Source: Poa pratensis (taxonomy: Eukaryota > Streptophyta > Magnoliopsida > Poales > Poaceae). From it: DNA of 64,000 nucleotides. The position numbers were made by a program, and so were the translations under genes. Positions 49,401-59,508 of the stretch are shown piece after piece. Location of the stretch: contig CAMZMU010000107.1 of assembly GCA_947311845.1 (NCBI GenBank), positions 20,826,359 to 20,890,358 of the forward strand. The letters run 5' to 3'. The notes under the pieces were generated by a model. That model did not search any database, was not told the DNA's origin, and saw nothing but the letters and a program-made list of their open reading frames with translations. Position 1 is the stretch's first letter. Every line of letters starts with the position of its first letter.

Positions 49401-49416
49401 GGACTACTACGTGTAG
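46401..49416 (+). pseudogene. Myb/SANT-like DNA-binding protein gene, split by a solo LTR
   Basis: Exon 1 is only ATGCCT (46401-46406), then an intron (GTAAGT at 46407 to TAG at 46669). Exon 2 runs 46670-46899, is interrupted by a solo LTR, and resumes at 48535 to 48816. An intron follows (48817-48895), and the last exon ends at TAG 49414-49416. The junction across the LTR reads MKWAQFLSTFLLNKMVDIIK, the start of a Myb/SANT-like domain (Myb_DNA-bind_3 type). WKVRW and GAKWDEET follow, typical of L10-interacting-MYB-like plant proteins. A Lys/Arg-rich linker (KEKDRKRKRG) and a C-terminal helical region ending KDYYV come after. Damage beyond the LTR: in-frame TGA at about 48596, a frameshift near 48660, TAA at 48772, a frameshift near 48962 and TGA at 49183-49185. 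Many lesions of mixed kind argue for true decay. Confidence 0.85.
46900..48529 (+). mobile_element. Solo LTR, diverged relative of the 178-7018 family
   Basis: This 1630-bp sequence aligns end to end with the LTR at 178-1818 but is clearly diverged. It starts TGATACGTCTCAAATG, ends CCATCA and is flanked by TGGGC (46895-46899 and 48530-48534). The absence of any interior and the intact duplication show that recombination between its two LTRs removed the body of a full element. Confidence 0.9.
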
Positions 49417-49737
49417 TGCTCGGTCTGCTGGTGGCGGTGGTGCAAGCATGCTTGATGGTGATGATACGTGATGTATATTTTAGGTAGTTAGGACAACAAA
49501 ACTTCTTATGGCCTGTATATTTGGGTAGTTGAGGTGGTACATATGTTAACCCCTCACTCGACGAACTTGCGGTGGTAGTGTTACACCCTCTTTTGATGTG
49601 ATGGTAGGTTGACATGCCATAGTATGCAGCAAACAATAGTGCTGCTTTAGGGCTTAGGGCATACGATGATCAATGCATGCTTTGCTTATGTTGCTTTCAT
49701 AGTTTGCATGTTCTCAACTTGTTCTTCACTGCTGTAG
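49417..49737. other. 3' flank or intron, nothing recognised
   Basis: About 320 bases lie between the Myb/SANT-like stop and the next coding fragment. The stretch ends in TTCACTGCTGTAG, a good splice acceptor, so it could be an intron leading into the fragment at 49738. Confidence 0.4.
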
Positions 49738-49995
49738 TGGTATGGGTGTACAGATGCAGGGTTCCAGGAGTCTACGATTCATGGGACGATTGCTCTGCTC
49801 AAGTTGCCGGTTTCCCCCCACCAGTGCTGCAAAAGGTTTGCAACTAAAGAGTAGGCAGAGGAAGCTTACTCCGTGAACATGCTGCGAGAGATCATTCCTG
49901 AGATCTGCACTACTGGAGAACGCAAAGCAGCTGCCACCACTAATGGAGTGGCCAAAGGTGAAGCCCATCTCAAAGACCTGATCAGCATCGTCTAG
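49738..49995 (+). pseudogene. Fragment like the RNase H1/viroplasmin N-terminal domain
   Basis: After a splice acceptor, the sequence reads VYRCRVPGVYDSWDDC and then AQVAGF. This closely resembles the short N-terminal domain of eukaryotic RNase H1 (family PF01693), which binds RNA-DNA hybrids and is also found in caulimovirus inclusion-body proteins. A frameshift at a run of six Cs near 49815 and an in-frame TAG near 49850 break it. A frame then continues to TAG at 49993-49995. No RNase H catalytic domain follows. It may be the tail of the neighbouring Myb/SANT-like gene or a separate gene. A cellular plant origin is more likely than a viral one, as such domains are common in grass genomes. 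Confidence 0.55.
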
Positions 49996-50770
49996 TTCGT
50001 CGTCATTGACTATTTGTTCTTCGCCTAAGTCTATGTATGATTCTATGCGAACCTTGAACTGGTAACTCACCATTAGTGGATGCAAGGTGACCACAACAAC
50101 CCAAAAACGAGCAACCAAACACTACATCCACTGAAATAAACCTACCGATCCATCCTCCAATCAATTCCCCCATACACTCGGTTCATCATGTCTATTGGCA
50201 GATCTAGCACCTGAACCCAAACATCCATCGTATCAAACACCATGTCAGATGGACGAATATTGCCATCGTAATTCTTCAGGAGGACTGCACTGAAATCAAA
50301 TTGCCATGGACCACTCTTCATAGCATGCCTCCAATCTCCTTACGAGGTGAACCTAACCATGAATCTGTTGTCCCCAATGTCCTTGAATTTTTCAGGACCA
50401 TGAAGCCCCCACGCACGTTGCATCGCTCTCTCCAGGGCTCCAATGATCAGCTTACGCGGCGAGCATACCTTGCCTACCGCCGCCCATCTAGGGTGAGGAA
50501 CCGAACCAGATTCAACATTCTTGATCACTAGGCCCGAGGCCTCCTTGTCTGTGAGCATCAGATCTCCCATCTTCGCCGACAAACCAGCTGCCAGATCTCC
50601 GCACCCGACTTGCCCCGCGACCTTGATGTAGTCCTTGATGTGCCGCCTCCCTTCGCCACCGATCGGGCCGAGAAGCCATGCAACTCCCGAACCCCACGTC
50701 AAGCGACCCTAGGGAGTTGGTTGGTTTTGTTTGAGTAGAAATAAACCTCATTGTCAAGTTGGCCATACTG
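49996..50770 (-). pseudogene. LINE ORF1-like (DUF4283) fragment
   Basis: On the minus strand, from ATG at 50568-50570, the sequence reads MGDLMLTDKEASGLVIKN. VGKVCSPRKLIIGALERAM and KFKDIGDNRFMVRF follow, the pattern of the DUF4283 domain found in ORF1 of plant LINEs. The frame breaks near 50340. Pieces of the following region (IGGWIGRFISVDV, then LHPLMVSYQFKVRIE) continue in other frames to about 50000. The zinc knuckle and the reverse transcriptase are absent. The lesions show it is dead. Confidence 0.7.
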
Positions 50771-51271
50771 GGGAAGACCTGATGTACTGAATAGAAGAGA
50801 TGAATAGAGCACTTCGGAAATGTTTTCTGTACGATAGTCTACTTACTTCGTGTGTTGTCCGGTCAACAGGAGGTCATGCATTAACGCCCAGTTTTTTATT
50901 GGTCAGAATAAAAGATGAGGTGTAATCCATACATTTAAGCAATCATGATTTTCACAGCTTCATCCACGACTCAATCAGACAATATAATGGACTGACAAAC
51001 TCATGAACCATGATAATTTGTAAATCATAGGAATAACATCTCAATTTTTGCAAACAACGTCAAAATTTATTGAGATCCTGCGGTTTGGGGAGTAACCCAG
51101 TTGTTCCCTACTATGACACATTACATCCAGCAGAATCTCATGTTATCAAAATGAATATCTCAAGTAAACGTAGCATTCTGAGATGAGAAAACAAATGCTG
51201 CCGTAGCTTCAGGGGATTGAACTACATTTGGGACAAAGCAGTGGCGTTTGATTTGGTCGAAACCCTGTTTG
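50771..51271 (-). other. 3' UTR and flank of the ribosomal protein L4 gene
   Basis: Five hundred bases of AT-rich non-coding sequence follow the L4 stop codon on the minus strand. The poly(A) site cannot be placed with confidence. Confidence 0.5.
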
Positions 51272-54200
51272 CTAGCGGCTGATGGGGGTGTGCATCCGCT
51301 CGACGATTCTGTTGATGGCATTGCGAGTCATTACAATGGTGTCATGTTGTAGGATGCTGTAGACATTGAGACCCTGTTTGAAGGTATTAAACATCAGGAT
51401 GGTCTTGGGTAGAAAAAACAGCCAGGAAAACTACAACATGACATCTTCACTATTCCGCATTGAACTGCTGAGATTCCGATACACTTACAATTGACGGAAT
51501 GACATTCACATAGTGAAGATTTTGAGTAGCCAGCTTTAACTTCTTATCAATGTCGCCTCCATCCACCAACAAAACCTTCTTCGTATCGTCCATCTGCTTT
51601 ATGTACTGCACAATATTTTTCGTCTTGTGGCTTGGGACTTCTAAGTCCTCAAAGATGCAGAGCTATAATAAAAACATGATCAGTTGATTTTTTTTTTCCA
51701 TGCATGCTGCAAAGAATGGATTCAAATAGAGAAATCCAGACCGTCTTTTATATAGGTAATTAGGTATTTGAATGCAGGACAAAATATGTCAAGGTGCTTT
51801 GCATGGTGGAGAATTCATTGCATTAACCAAGTTCATTGTCATATTGCTCAATAAGCTTTTCACTCTTACAGGAACATGCAAACAATACAAGCTCATGTTA
51901 AATCTCGTAACTCGTAAGTAACAACATAACACTTCGTGAAAAAAGAGGTCCTTCCTAATAATCAAAATTGATCTTAAACCACCTAGGTTGACCATCTAAG
52001 ACGACAAGACGTACATAGAAAACCATCTATACAGAACTAGGCAAGTGGTTAGCCTGTTTTCCTGAAACTTCAGGAAGGATCTGTAGTGTAAAATGTAGCT
52101 ATATTATCATGAAAGCATAAAACATAGCAGAACAGTTCCTCGGGCCTCCCATAGTGACATGCAACATAATTGAAACAGAACAGGAATTATCATGTATTCT
52201 AGCACATAACAGACATGATTATTGCTGAAGCATGAAGGGTACTGTTAAACCAGGGTCCAGGGTTTACTACAAAATTCATTTGGTATCACAAATGGTTATT
52301 AGAGAATATCCATGAAGATACACATTAATTTAGTAAAGCGGCAGATACCTTCCCCTCAGCTGTACGAGCAGACAAGGCGATCTTAAGTCCCAGACGTCGT
52401 ACTTTCTTTTGCAACTTGAATGCATGGCTTCGTGGTTTAGGGCCATGCATGGTTGCACCGCCTTGAAACTGTTGCAGTCTAAATATTAGTTTAGTTGGAG
52501 CACAACACGAGGAGATATCTCCCCAGACTATGCAGTAACATACATATGACTGATATACTATCAACATCGGGTAAAATAACCTGACAACCACGCAATGTTC
52601 CATGACGTGCTCTTCCAGTTCCTTTTTGCTTATAGGGCTTTCTTCCTGTGCCACTCACTTCACTGATAGTTTTAGTCGAGTGTGTCCCCTGTGGAAGACA
52701 GGTGTGCGCAATTATCAAAAGGTGCAGCACAAAATATTCTCAAAAGGAAGATACAACTTAAATATCTAAATGAAGGAAGTACTGATATCATACCAACATA
52801 TTATGCAATGAATCACATGATTTGGGAGCTCAAAATCTGTAGAGAATCAAAAGAAAAGGAGAGATCGTAGTGTGCACCTGTTGTCTTTTAGCAAGCTGCC
52901 ACCTTACTACTCGGTGAACAATATCCTTCCTAATTGGAACATCAAAAACATCACCATCCAAAACCATAAATCCCTTGTCCTCATTATGGAAGTTTGTTAC
53001 TCTAGCTACCAAGTCCTCATACTGCCCTGTAATACAAAATTAAGATTAATTACAACTGAGTGCAATTTGAAAATCTTGCTTAGATTGAATGAAGCTAAAA
53101 TCTCAATCGAACTAAAAGCACACGGAGTCATCTGAGATATCTCTGTTGGTTAAATAGAATATTGTGTAGGCCAGTCGATCGAGAGAAACAGCACTATGAT
53201 AGCACCAAATGGATAACATATACTAGAAAGGTACCAAGTTCTCGGTCTGGCGTCCAAACAGTCTTGCTAGATAGAAGTTCCGGTGGAATCAGCGCGTCAT
53301 TTGCTGGAGCCAAAAGAGTCGAATACCGGTTGCAGTAGACATTCGGAAAAATCTGCAAATGAATACCACTAACTTAGAAGGCAGAACTAGAATAACACGC
53401 CATGAACTATGCCAAAGGGACTTTAATACACAAAAGGACAAAAAATAAACTTGTGAACACTGCACAATACACATAATTAATTTCATGTAGCTCACTAATG
53501 ATTAGCAACATGAAATTATTTGTATTGTGCAGCCTTCACAATTTTATAGTTATATCTTCAGTTGGATCTATGCTACTCAAAAGTGGTCGGACCCTTCCCC
53601 GGACCCTGCGAAAGCGGAAGCTACGTGCATTGACCGGCTCGGGTGTGGAGACAATGCGGTGGCTGCAAACTGATGCGGTTTGTCGTCATACTGTTACAGG
53701 ATCCGAGTTCAGTAATGATAACAAAGAGTGCTTCAGTTCGATAGAGATTGCATGACTAAAGGAATACACATTATTAGACGCGGATAAAAGCGGTGGCTGC
53801 AAACTGAAGGGCGGCATAGTAGGAGTTGTTGGAACGGCTAGATAGATCGAGAGTAGCTAAGGAAAATTTCGAGAAGGTTTGGTCGGGCTAATGTCGAGCG
53901 TGCATACGAAATGATGACAAGTAGTACAATCAAGCAATAAGATGTCCAAAGTGCAGCAACGAATTAAACATCTCATATGGTGTTATTTGCACAACCAGAA
54001 AGACATGGTTTTCTCTAATGATGCTACTTGGTTCGTTCTAATAATCTCATACCTTGCTCTAGTTTGGAATAGAAGAGCAACCTCAACAGTTGCTGCTGTT
54101 TCGAGGAGAACACGATTATGCAGCAAAATTAATCACTTGGATCAACCCGGAAGAAAAGGTTTTTCTCCAATGATGCTACTTGGGTCGTTCTAATAATCCC

Positions 54201-54627
54201 ACAACCTTGCTCTAGTTTGGAATAGAACAGTAGCCTCAACACTTGCTGCTGTTTCGATTATGCAGCAAAATAAATGGCTGGAAATCAACCAAGAAGACAT
54301 GGCTTTTTTTTCTCTAATGATGCTACTTGGGAGGTAAAATAATCTTGCTCTAGTCTGGAATAGAACAGCAATCTCAACACTTGTGCTGATTCGAGGATTA
54401 TGGCTCGCTATATCCGCGCATTGCAGCAAAACAAATGGCTCAAGGCAATGAGGCGAAAAAAGGAGGTAACTTTCTGGTGGTGACGATACCTCCTCAGCAC
54501 TGTACATGAGCCTTGGCACGAGACGGCGCCGCTCCTCCGCAACCGCCGGTGATGTGACCGCCGCCTGGGTTCGCTGGAGCACGGAGCCGCCGATCCTCCT
54601 GGCCCCCTGTCGAAGAAGCGCCGCCAT
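51272..54627 (-). CDS. RPL4: Organellar (probably mitochondrial) large-subunit ribosomal protein L4, 7 coding exons, 302 aa
   Basis: Exons on the minus strand are 54490-54627, 53235-53352, 52878-53026, 52581-52688, 52349-52468, 51489-51662 and 51272-51373. All introns are GT-AG and the phases join without error to a TAG at 51272-51274. The predicted 302-residue protein has the uL4 family core: [19 protein letters not shown], then [13 protein letters not shown], which line the ribosomal exit tunnel and bind 23S-type rRNA. The Arg-rich, acid-poor start ([14 protein letters not shown]) fits a mitochondrial targeting presequence. The length matches mitochondrial L4 of plants and lacks the long acidic tail of plastid L4. 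A non-coding first exon lies upstream (56019 and beyond) across a 5'-UTR intron holding a hAT element. This is the best-supported functional gene in the window. Plastid targeting is the main alternative. Confidence 0.92.
53995..54440. repeat. Three tandem units of about 145 bp in L4 intron 1
   Basis: Units start near 54000, 54151 and 54294. Each carries AATGATGCTACTTGG, then CTTGCTCTAGT with TGGAATAGAA, then CCTCAACA or TCTCAACA, and GCAGCAAAA. They are diverged and not exact in length. They lie inside the first coding intron (53353-54489), next to exon 1. Confidence 0.8.
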
Positions 54628-54637
54628 CGTCGCCGGC

Positions 54638-56018
54638 CTGCAAAAAGGCAGCCCCGTCGATGAGGGCGTTCGAGCCGATCGACCGAACAGGGCCCCCGAT
54701 TCCAGGGGCCCCCGAAATCCAACAGCACGTTAGTCATTTTCTATTTTTACCTTGCTCCCGAGTCGTGTGGCCCAGCCCAAGTAAAGTTGTTGAACGGTAG
54801 TTGCCTCGTTCGGCTCCCGATCGGCGATCGATCGATCCGGCTCCCATACGACGCTACGGCATCGATGCGACCAATGGACGTGAGCCTCACGCGACGGCCG
54901 CCAAGGTCTACCTCGGCTTCTCCCTAGCTTGTGTCACGCCAGCCGGTCGGCGTGCCCTACATCGTACTCGCAGCTGCCAGTCCTGGCTTCCTCTAATCCT
55001 CTTCTTGTTGATCTGTTTCAATAATCAGCAGTCCAGAATCCAGATCGATCTGGAGGGCTTGGACAGTTGGACATTGAACATTGGATTTGCCGACTTGGAC
55101 TTGGAGTGGTGGAGCATAGAGCGCTGCAGCAGATTAATCTGATTGATCCGAGCGACACCCGGTAGCTAGTATGTACCCATCCCTAATCTCCTTCCTCTCT
55201 CCCTCTTAAGTCTTAAGTTTAAAACTAAATTATTTTATTAATTTATTCGTCTATAAAACAGAACAAATCAGGATAAATTAAGTGTCAATCCGGTGATTAA
55301 AAAAGGAAGAAAAAAAGATTAGAAGAGGATGCTCAGTTTTAAAAGGGTGCTCTCGATAGATTTGTCGTGAAAGGGGCTCGAACAAATTGTGCAAATTAAG
55401 AATATACTTAAGAAATCTATGGGCTTACTTGATATTCTGAAGTTTTTGGAGAAGCGTCCCTTTTATCTTTTGCTAATATTGCATACTGAATTTAGTTAAT
55501 CATTCATATTACTATTGCATCTGTGAAAAGGAGATTTTCTAAACTCAGGTTGCTGAAATCCTATGTGTGTTATACTATGGCATAAGAAAGACTTGGTGGA
55601 TTGGCATAGCATTTGAGAATGATATCTTGGAAAAGATTAGTTATAAAGATATGATTAAAGATTTTATTTCAAAAAATACTTTTAGAATATGAGGTTCGTT
55701 TACTATCTTAGTGCTATGTTTACTATGTTAAAATGAATCTTGATTTTTTTTTAAATTGTACACGGAATAGCATATTCTAAAGTTATATAATTAGTAAATA
55801 TATGATTTTGTTATAGTAGTTATCGAGTTTGAACAAAAATCAGGGCCCCATTTTGTAAATCGCACCGGGGCCCCCAATTCCTGGAGACGGGGCTGCAAAA
55901 AGGTAGGGGTTAGGGGAAGTCCGTCACGAATCCCCACCGCTGGAGGCTCCTCCTCACCTACGTACACCACTGGGTTGCAGGCGGTGGACAAAAAGAAGAG
56001 AAATTTTGGTGACCATAC
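54638..56018 (-). other. 5'-UTR intron of the L4 gene
   Basis: On the minus strand the donor is CGCAAG then GTATGG (boundary at 56019/56018). The acceptor is CCTTTTTGCAG then GCCGG (boundary at 54638/54637), 10 bases before the ATG. Of the 1381 bases, 1255 are a hAT element plus one copy of its target duplication. The intron before insertion would have been 126 bases. The assignment rests on splice-site quality, not on transcript data. Confidence 0.6.
54649..55895. mobile_element. Non-autonomous hAT-like element in the L4 5'-UTR intron
   Basis: The 1247-bp element has perfect 10-bp terminal inverted repeats, CAGCCCCGTC and GACGGGGCTG, and an exact 8-bp target duplication CAAAAAGG (54641-54648 and 55896-55903). 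GGGGGCCCC-type motifs lie near both ends (GGGCCCCCGA near 54690 and GGGGCCCCCAA near 55870). The AT-rich middle encodes no transposase. The 8-bp duplication and CAG terminus fit the hAT superfamily. Confidence 0.88.
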
Positions 56019-56185
56019 CTTGCGGATCTGGGAGTTCTTGCTCCTTAGGGTTTAGAACGCCCAGTCTGAGGAAATGACAGAACTCCACAACTGAGGCAGC
56101 GTTGACAGAGAACAGCACTGATTCGGTGGTTTAGTCAGTTTAACCCGTTTTCTGCGGTCTACGTGGCCATTTTCCTCTCTGACCA
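56019..56185 (-). promoter_or_regulatory. L4 non-coding first exon and core promoter
   Basis: Between the intron donor and a LINE insertion lie about 165 bases. They contain AAACCCTAA (minus strand, 56045-56053), the telo-box typical of plant ribosomal protein promoters and leaders. The non-coding exon probably covers 56019 to about 56075. No clear TATA box is visible. The last 8 bases (56178-56185, TCTGACCA) are a LINE target duplication. Confidence 0.55.
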
Positions 56186-57880
56186 TTTTTTTTTTTGAGA
56201 TAAGGGGCAAATCGCCCATTACACAACCCTGGCAATGTTTGCCGGTACATCATCCTCCCAAACGAGCCTCGTTCACGTTACAGGAATTGCCAACCTGGGC
56301 AAGTTCGTGTGCTACTCTATTAGCCTCCCGCCTACAGTACCGAACATCACAACGAGAGAACCATAATTGGAGTTGAATCTTCAGATCATTCAGCGCAGCT
56401 GCCCACCGCGAGGCATCACGACCCAGATTATTCAGAGTCAGTGCCAGTAGTTGTGAGTCAGTTTCAAAGGCAACTCTTATAGCTCCAAGATCTGTAGCTG
56501 TATCTACAGCTCGAGCCATCGCAAACAATTATGCACCAAAAGCATCAGTAACACCCTTCATTCTTCCAGCCTTTGCCAAGACTACCTCTCTAGCATGATT
56601 TCCGACCATCACACCCCAACTTGCATAATCCTCCCCCGGTGTGAATGATGCATCAGAATTGATCTTCAGAACACCCTCAACCGGAGGCCGCCATTTTTTC
56701 GGTTCAGATTTTGCTGCACTATGTTTGTTGCTAAACACCTCCAGAAATTCTTCAGTTTCGCACACGCCACGACGAGTAATCTCAGAACTAGCAACCGGGA
56801 GCTATCCTTCCCTTAGTTTGTTTCTGTTATTCCACCAATGTCACCAGCATATAATAACCTGGATACGTTGTTTCTCTGATAAGGACTAGATCAACTCAAG
56901 GGATTGGCTCGCCGAATCGACGGTTTTCAGCTTCTTCCTCATGTTTTCCAGTCCTAGTTGGATCTAGACTTCCTTGACATGCTTGCACTTGACGAACAGG
57001 TGTGCTCCATCTTCCTCTGCTTTACCACACAACAAGCATTTGGTACTGTCCAGTTTTGCTCCCTTGTGTTGTAAGTTTATTCTCAGAGCTAGAGAATTAT
57101 GTGCAACCCTCCAAGTGAACATTTTAATCTTGTTGGGGCACGGCATGGACCAGATCCTTTTCCAAAAGACATTTTCGCATGCATTTAGGCTTCCTAGAGC
57201 AGAGCTACTAGACCCTGTATCCTGTCCGTTTCGCTGCTTGTCAAGCTGAACATAAAGCTTATACGCCTGTCTAACTGAATGCTGCCCTTTGTCATCGAAG
57301 TGCCACGCAATAAAGTCCTCCATACCATCACGCAAGGGAATTTGTAGGATTAATTTTGCATCCTCGGCACAAAAAGTGTCCCGCACGAGCTGCTCATCCC
57401 AGAGCCCGGTAATTGGACTAATGAGATCGGAAACTTTTTCAAGAAGGTGATCACCTCTTCTAGTACATACTTGCCGTGACCATGCCCTCGGCAGCCATGG
57501 ATCAGACCAAATATTGACCCTTGTGCCATCCCCAATTCTCCAAATATATCCATCACGAATCAGCTCTAAGCCATGCATCAGGCTTCTCCAAGCATATGAC
57601 ATCCCCTCTGTTGGTGTAGCCTTCAGAATGTCGCCATCTGGATAGTACTTGGCTCTTAAGATCCTCGCACACAAGTTGTCTGGATTTTGTATGAGGCGCC
57701 ATACTTGTCGTGACAACATCACGACGTTAAAAGCATGGATATCATGGAACCCAAGTCCTCCCATAGCTTTGGATTTTGTCAATTTCTCCCAACTTATCCA
57801 ATGTATCTTAGTTTCCTTGTCTTTTTGGCTCCACCAGAATTTTGCAATCATTTTGCTACCTCACAACCTAAGTTGACCAA
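56186..57880 (-). mobile_element. 5'-truncated LINE with target duplication, upstream of L4
   Basis: The element reads on the minus strand and ends in an A run (Ts at 56186-56196). An 8-bp duplication TCTGACCA flanks it (56178-56185 and 57881-57888). From 57851 down to 56964 one long frame of 295 codons carries a zf-RVT domain: MIAKFWWSQKDKETKIHW at the start, WRIGDGTRVNIWSDPWLP, and a terminal CLLCGKAEEDGAHLFVKC zinc-binding cluster. A broken RNase H-like domain follows: INSDASFTPG near 56640, a TAA stop at 56529-56531, then CRREANRVAHELAQVG near 56300. The reverse transcriptase and endonuclease are missing. The frame between 56964 and 56765 is also broken. Confidence 0.85.
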
Positions 57881-57908
57881 TCTGACCAATCTTGCGGCCA
57901 CACTATTC

Positions 57909-59228
57909 TTTTTTTGATGTATCACCGGGGAGAGCACAAAGGCTCCCACCTGAATTTTCATTTCTTTTCATAGGGAAAAAAGGGTGAAGTCCTTTCTCCT
58001 GACCAGAGGATTACAACATCACCGAGACGGGGTGAGCTCAGCATCTTTTTAACAAACAGCCAAGAGATGAAGGTCGTTCAGGGAGAAGGTAGGTGAGCTA
58101 GAGATCAACATCTGCGCGGCGTTCCAAGGGGAGGCGGGCGCGCCAGAGAACCGTGTCATCACGGCAGTTCTTTCGAGCCAAGGCGAGGGAGGGAGCGAGA
58201 CCGTTGAAGACAACTCCGTTCCGATGCTTCCAAAGGTGCCACAAGCAAAGGACGGCGACCCGAGCAAGGCAGAGTAGAAGCACTATCAGCGGGGATAGAA
58301 GCCGACAGAGGGCAGTGCACGGCGTTGGCCACACTGCAGGGCAAGGTGGGCGACGACCCGAGCGCGGGCAAACGGGCATTCGAAGAAGAGGTAGTCGGCG
58401 GTCTCGAGGGGGGCGCGGCAGATCGAGCAGCCGCTCTCCGCAGCGGCGAGGATCCCTTTGTGGTGGAGGTTGGCACGGCACTAGACCCGGTTCTGCACCA
58501 GCAGCCAGGCAAAGAAACGGACGCGGGGGGGCGTGATTGCGCCAGACGAACTCGTACGAACCGGCATGTTTGCCACCGAGCGTGCACAGTTTGTAGAGCG
58601 AGGAGGTGCGCAGCTTTCCGCCAGCGCCGCCACAGAACGGGAGGGTCCGTTGGTCGGGCCCCGGGCCCAGGCGGGTGCGTGCCAGGGTGGTGAGGAGGGC
58701 ATGGCGCTAGGCAGTGGTCGTGGCGGAGAGCCGTGGCACGAGCATGGAGTCCAGCCCGATGTCCACGACCAGCCTGACAGAGGCGTGTTGCTTGGTGCAG
58801 TGGGAGAAAAGCTTGGGCATGAAAGCAGCGAGGGGGCCGGAGGGCAGCCAGGAGTCCAGGCAGAACACGGTGGCGAGGACCAGGCCAAGCTCATGACCCG
58901 CTTGAACCATGTCTCCTCTACCCCGCCCCTCTCACCAGGAGCACCGCATGGGCGTAATCCTTTGTCTCCAACACGCGCTAGAGCCAGCGGAGCACGGACA
59001 TGTCGCGGACAAGCTCTTCTTCCACTCCGGCCGCCGCTTTCGTCTTCTTCTTCCGGTCGCAGCCATCGTCCCCAAGCTGAGCCGCCTCGCCTGTAGACCC
59101 CTTCTCTGTTTCGCAGTTCGCGCGGTTCCGGTCGCCGCCGGTCACCGCGGACGACATGCCCGTGCGTGTCGAGCAATGTGGTTTTGAATTAATTAATAAA
59201 GCTCACGGTTTCACTCAAAAAAAAAAAA
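57909..59228 (-). mobile_element. Second LINE fragment, with a poly(A)-like run at each end
   Basis: On the minus strand, frames between about 58910 and 58098 read LDSWLPSGPLAAFMPKLF, then PPRVRFFAWLLVQNRV, GCSICRAPLETADYLFFECP, and finally LWHLWKHRNGVVFNGL before a stop at 58098-58100. That is the zf-RVT C-terminal end of a different, GC-rich LINE. A 7-T run at 57909-57915 may be its tail. At the other end the plus strand shows AATAAAGCTCACGG and then 12 As (to about 59228), the 3' end of something in the opposite direction. The part from about 58930 to 59228 is therefore probably a separate insertion or an inverted join. Confidence 0.65.
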
Positions 59229-59508
59229 GTTACATCCTCAATCATGTATGCCAAAAGAAAATTAGTGGGGTCATCGCCCTAGTACATAGACTTTTTTGAA
59301 TTATACGAAGCCCTAGCTAGGCAGATTGTGTGACACTTTATTGGCTCCAAATATCCATCAGGCCACTGCTTGGTTGAATCACTTCTACCATTGCACCTGA
59401 AGCATTTAATGTCACTTTATTTGCCGGTTAATGCTCTAGAGGATGCGGTCGATGGGCCGGTCTTGTACTTGATGAAGAAGTGACTTGAGCGTCACTGCAT
59501 TTTTTTTA

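Noticed and set aside
45913..50115. A PIF/Harbinger-like element enclosing the Myb/SANT-like gene (TGTTTGGTT at both ends)
   Set aside because: The right motif lies inside continuous LINE ORF1-like coding sequence, the ends match over only 9 bases, no convincing target duplication exists and no transposase is present.
54801..55142. A 113-codon plus-strand frame upstream of L4
   Set aside because: It lies wholly inside the non-autonomous hAT element, is Arg/Leu-rich from GC bias and has no recognisable domain.
58153..59187. Several long plus-strand frames of 92-187 codons
   Set aside because: They are antisense to LINE zf-RVT coding sequence in a very GC-rich segment, where long chance frames are expected.
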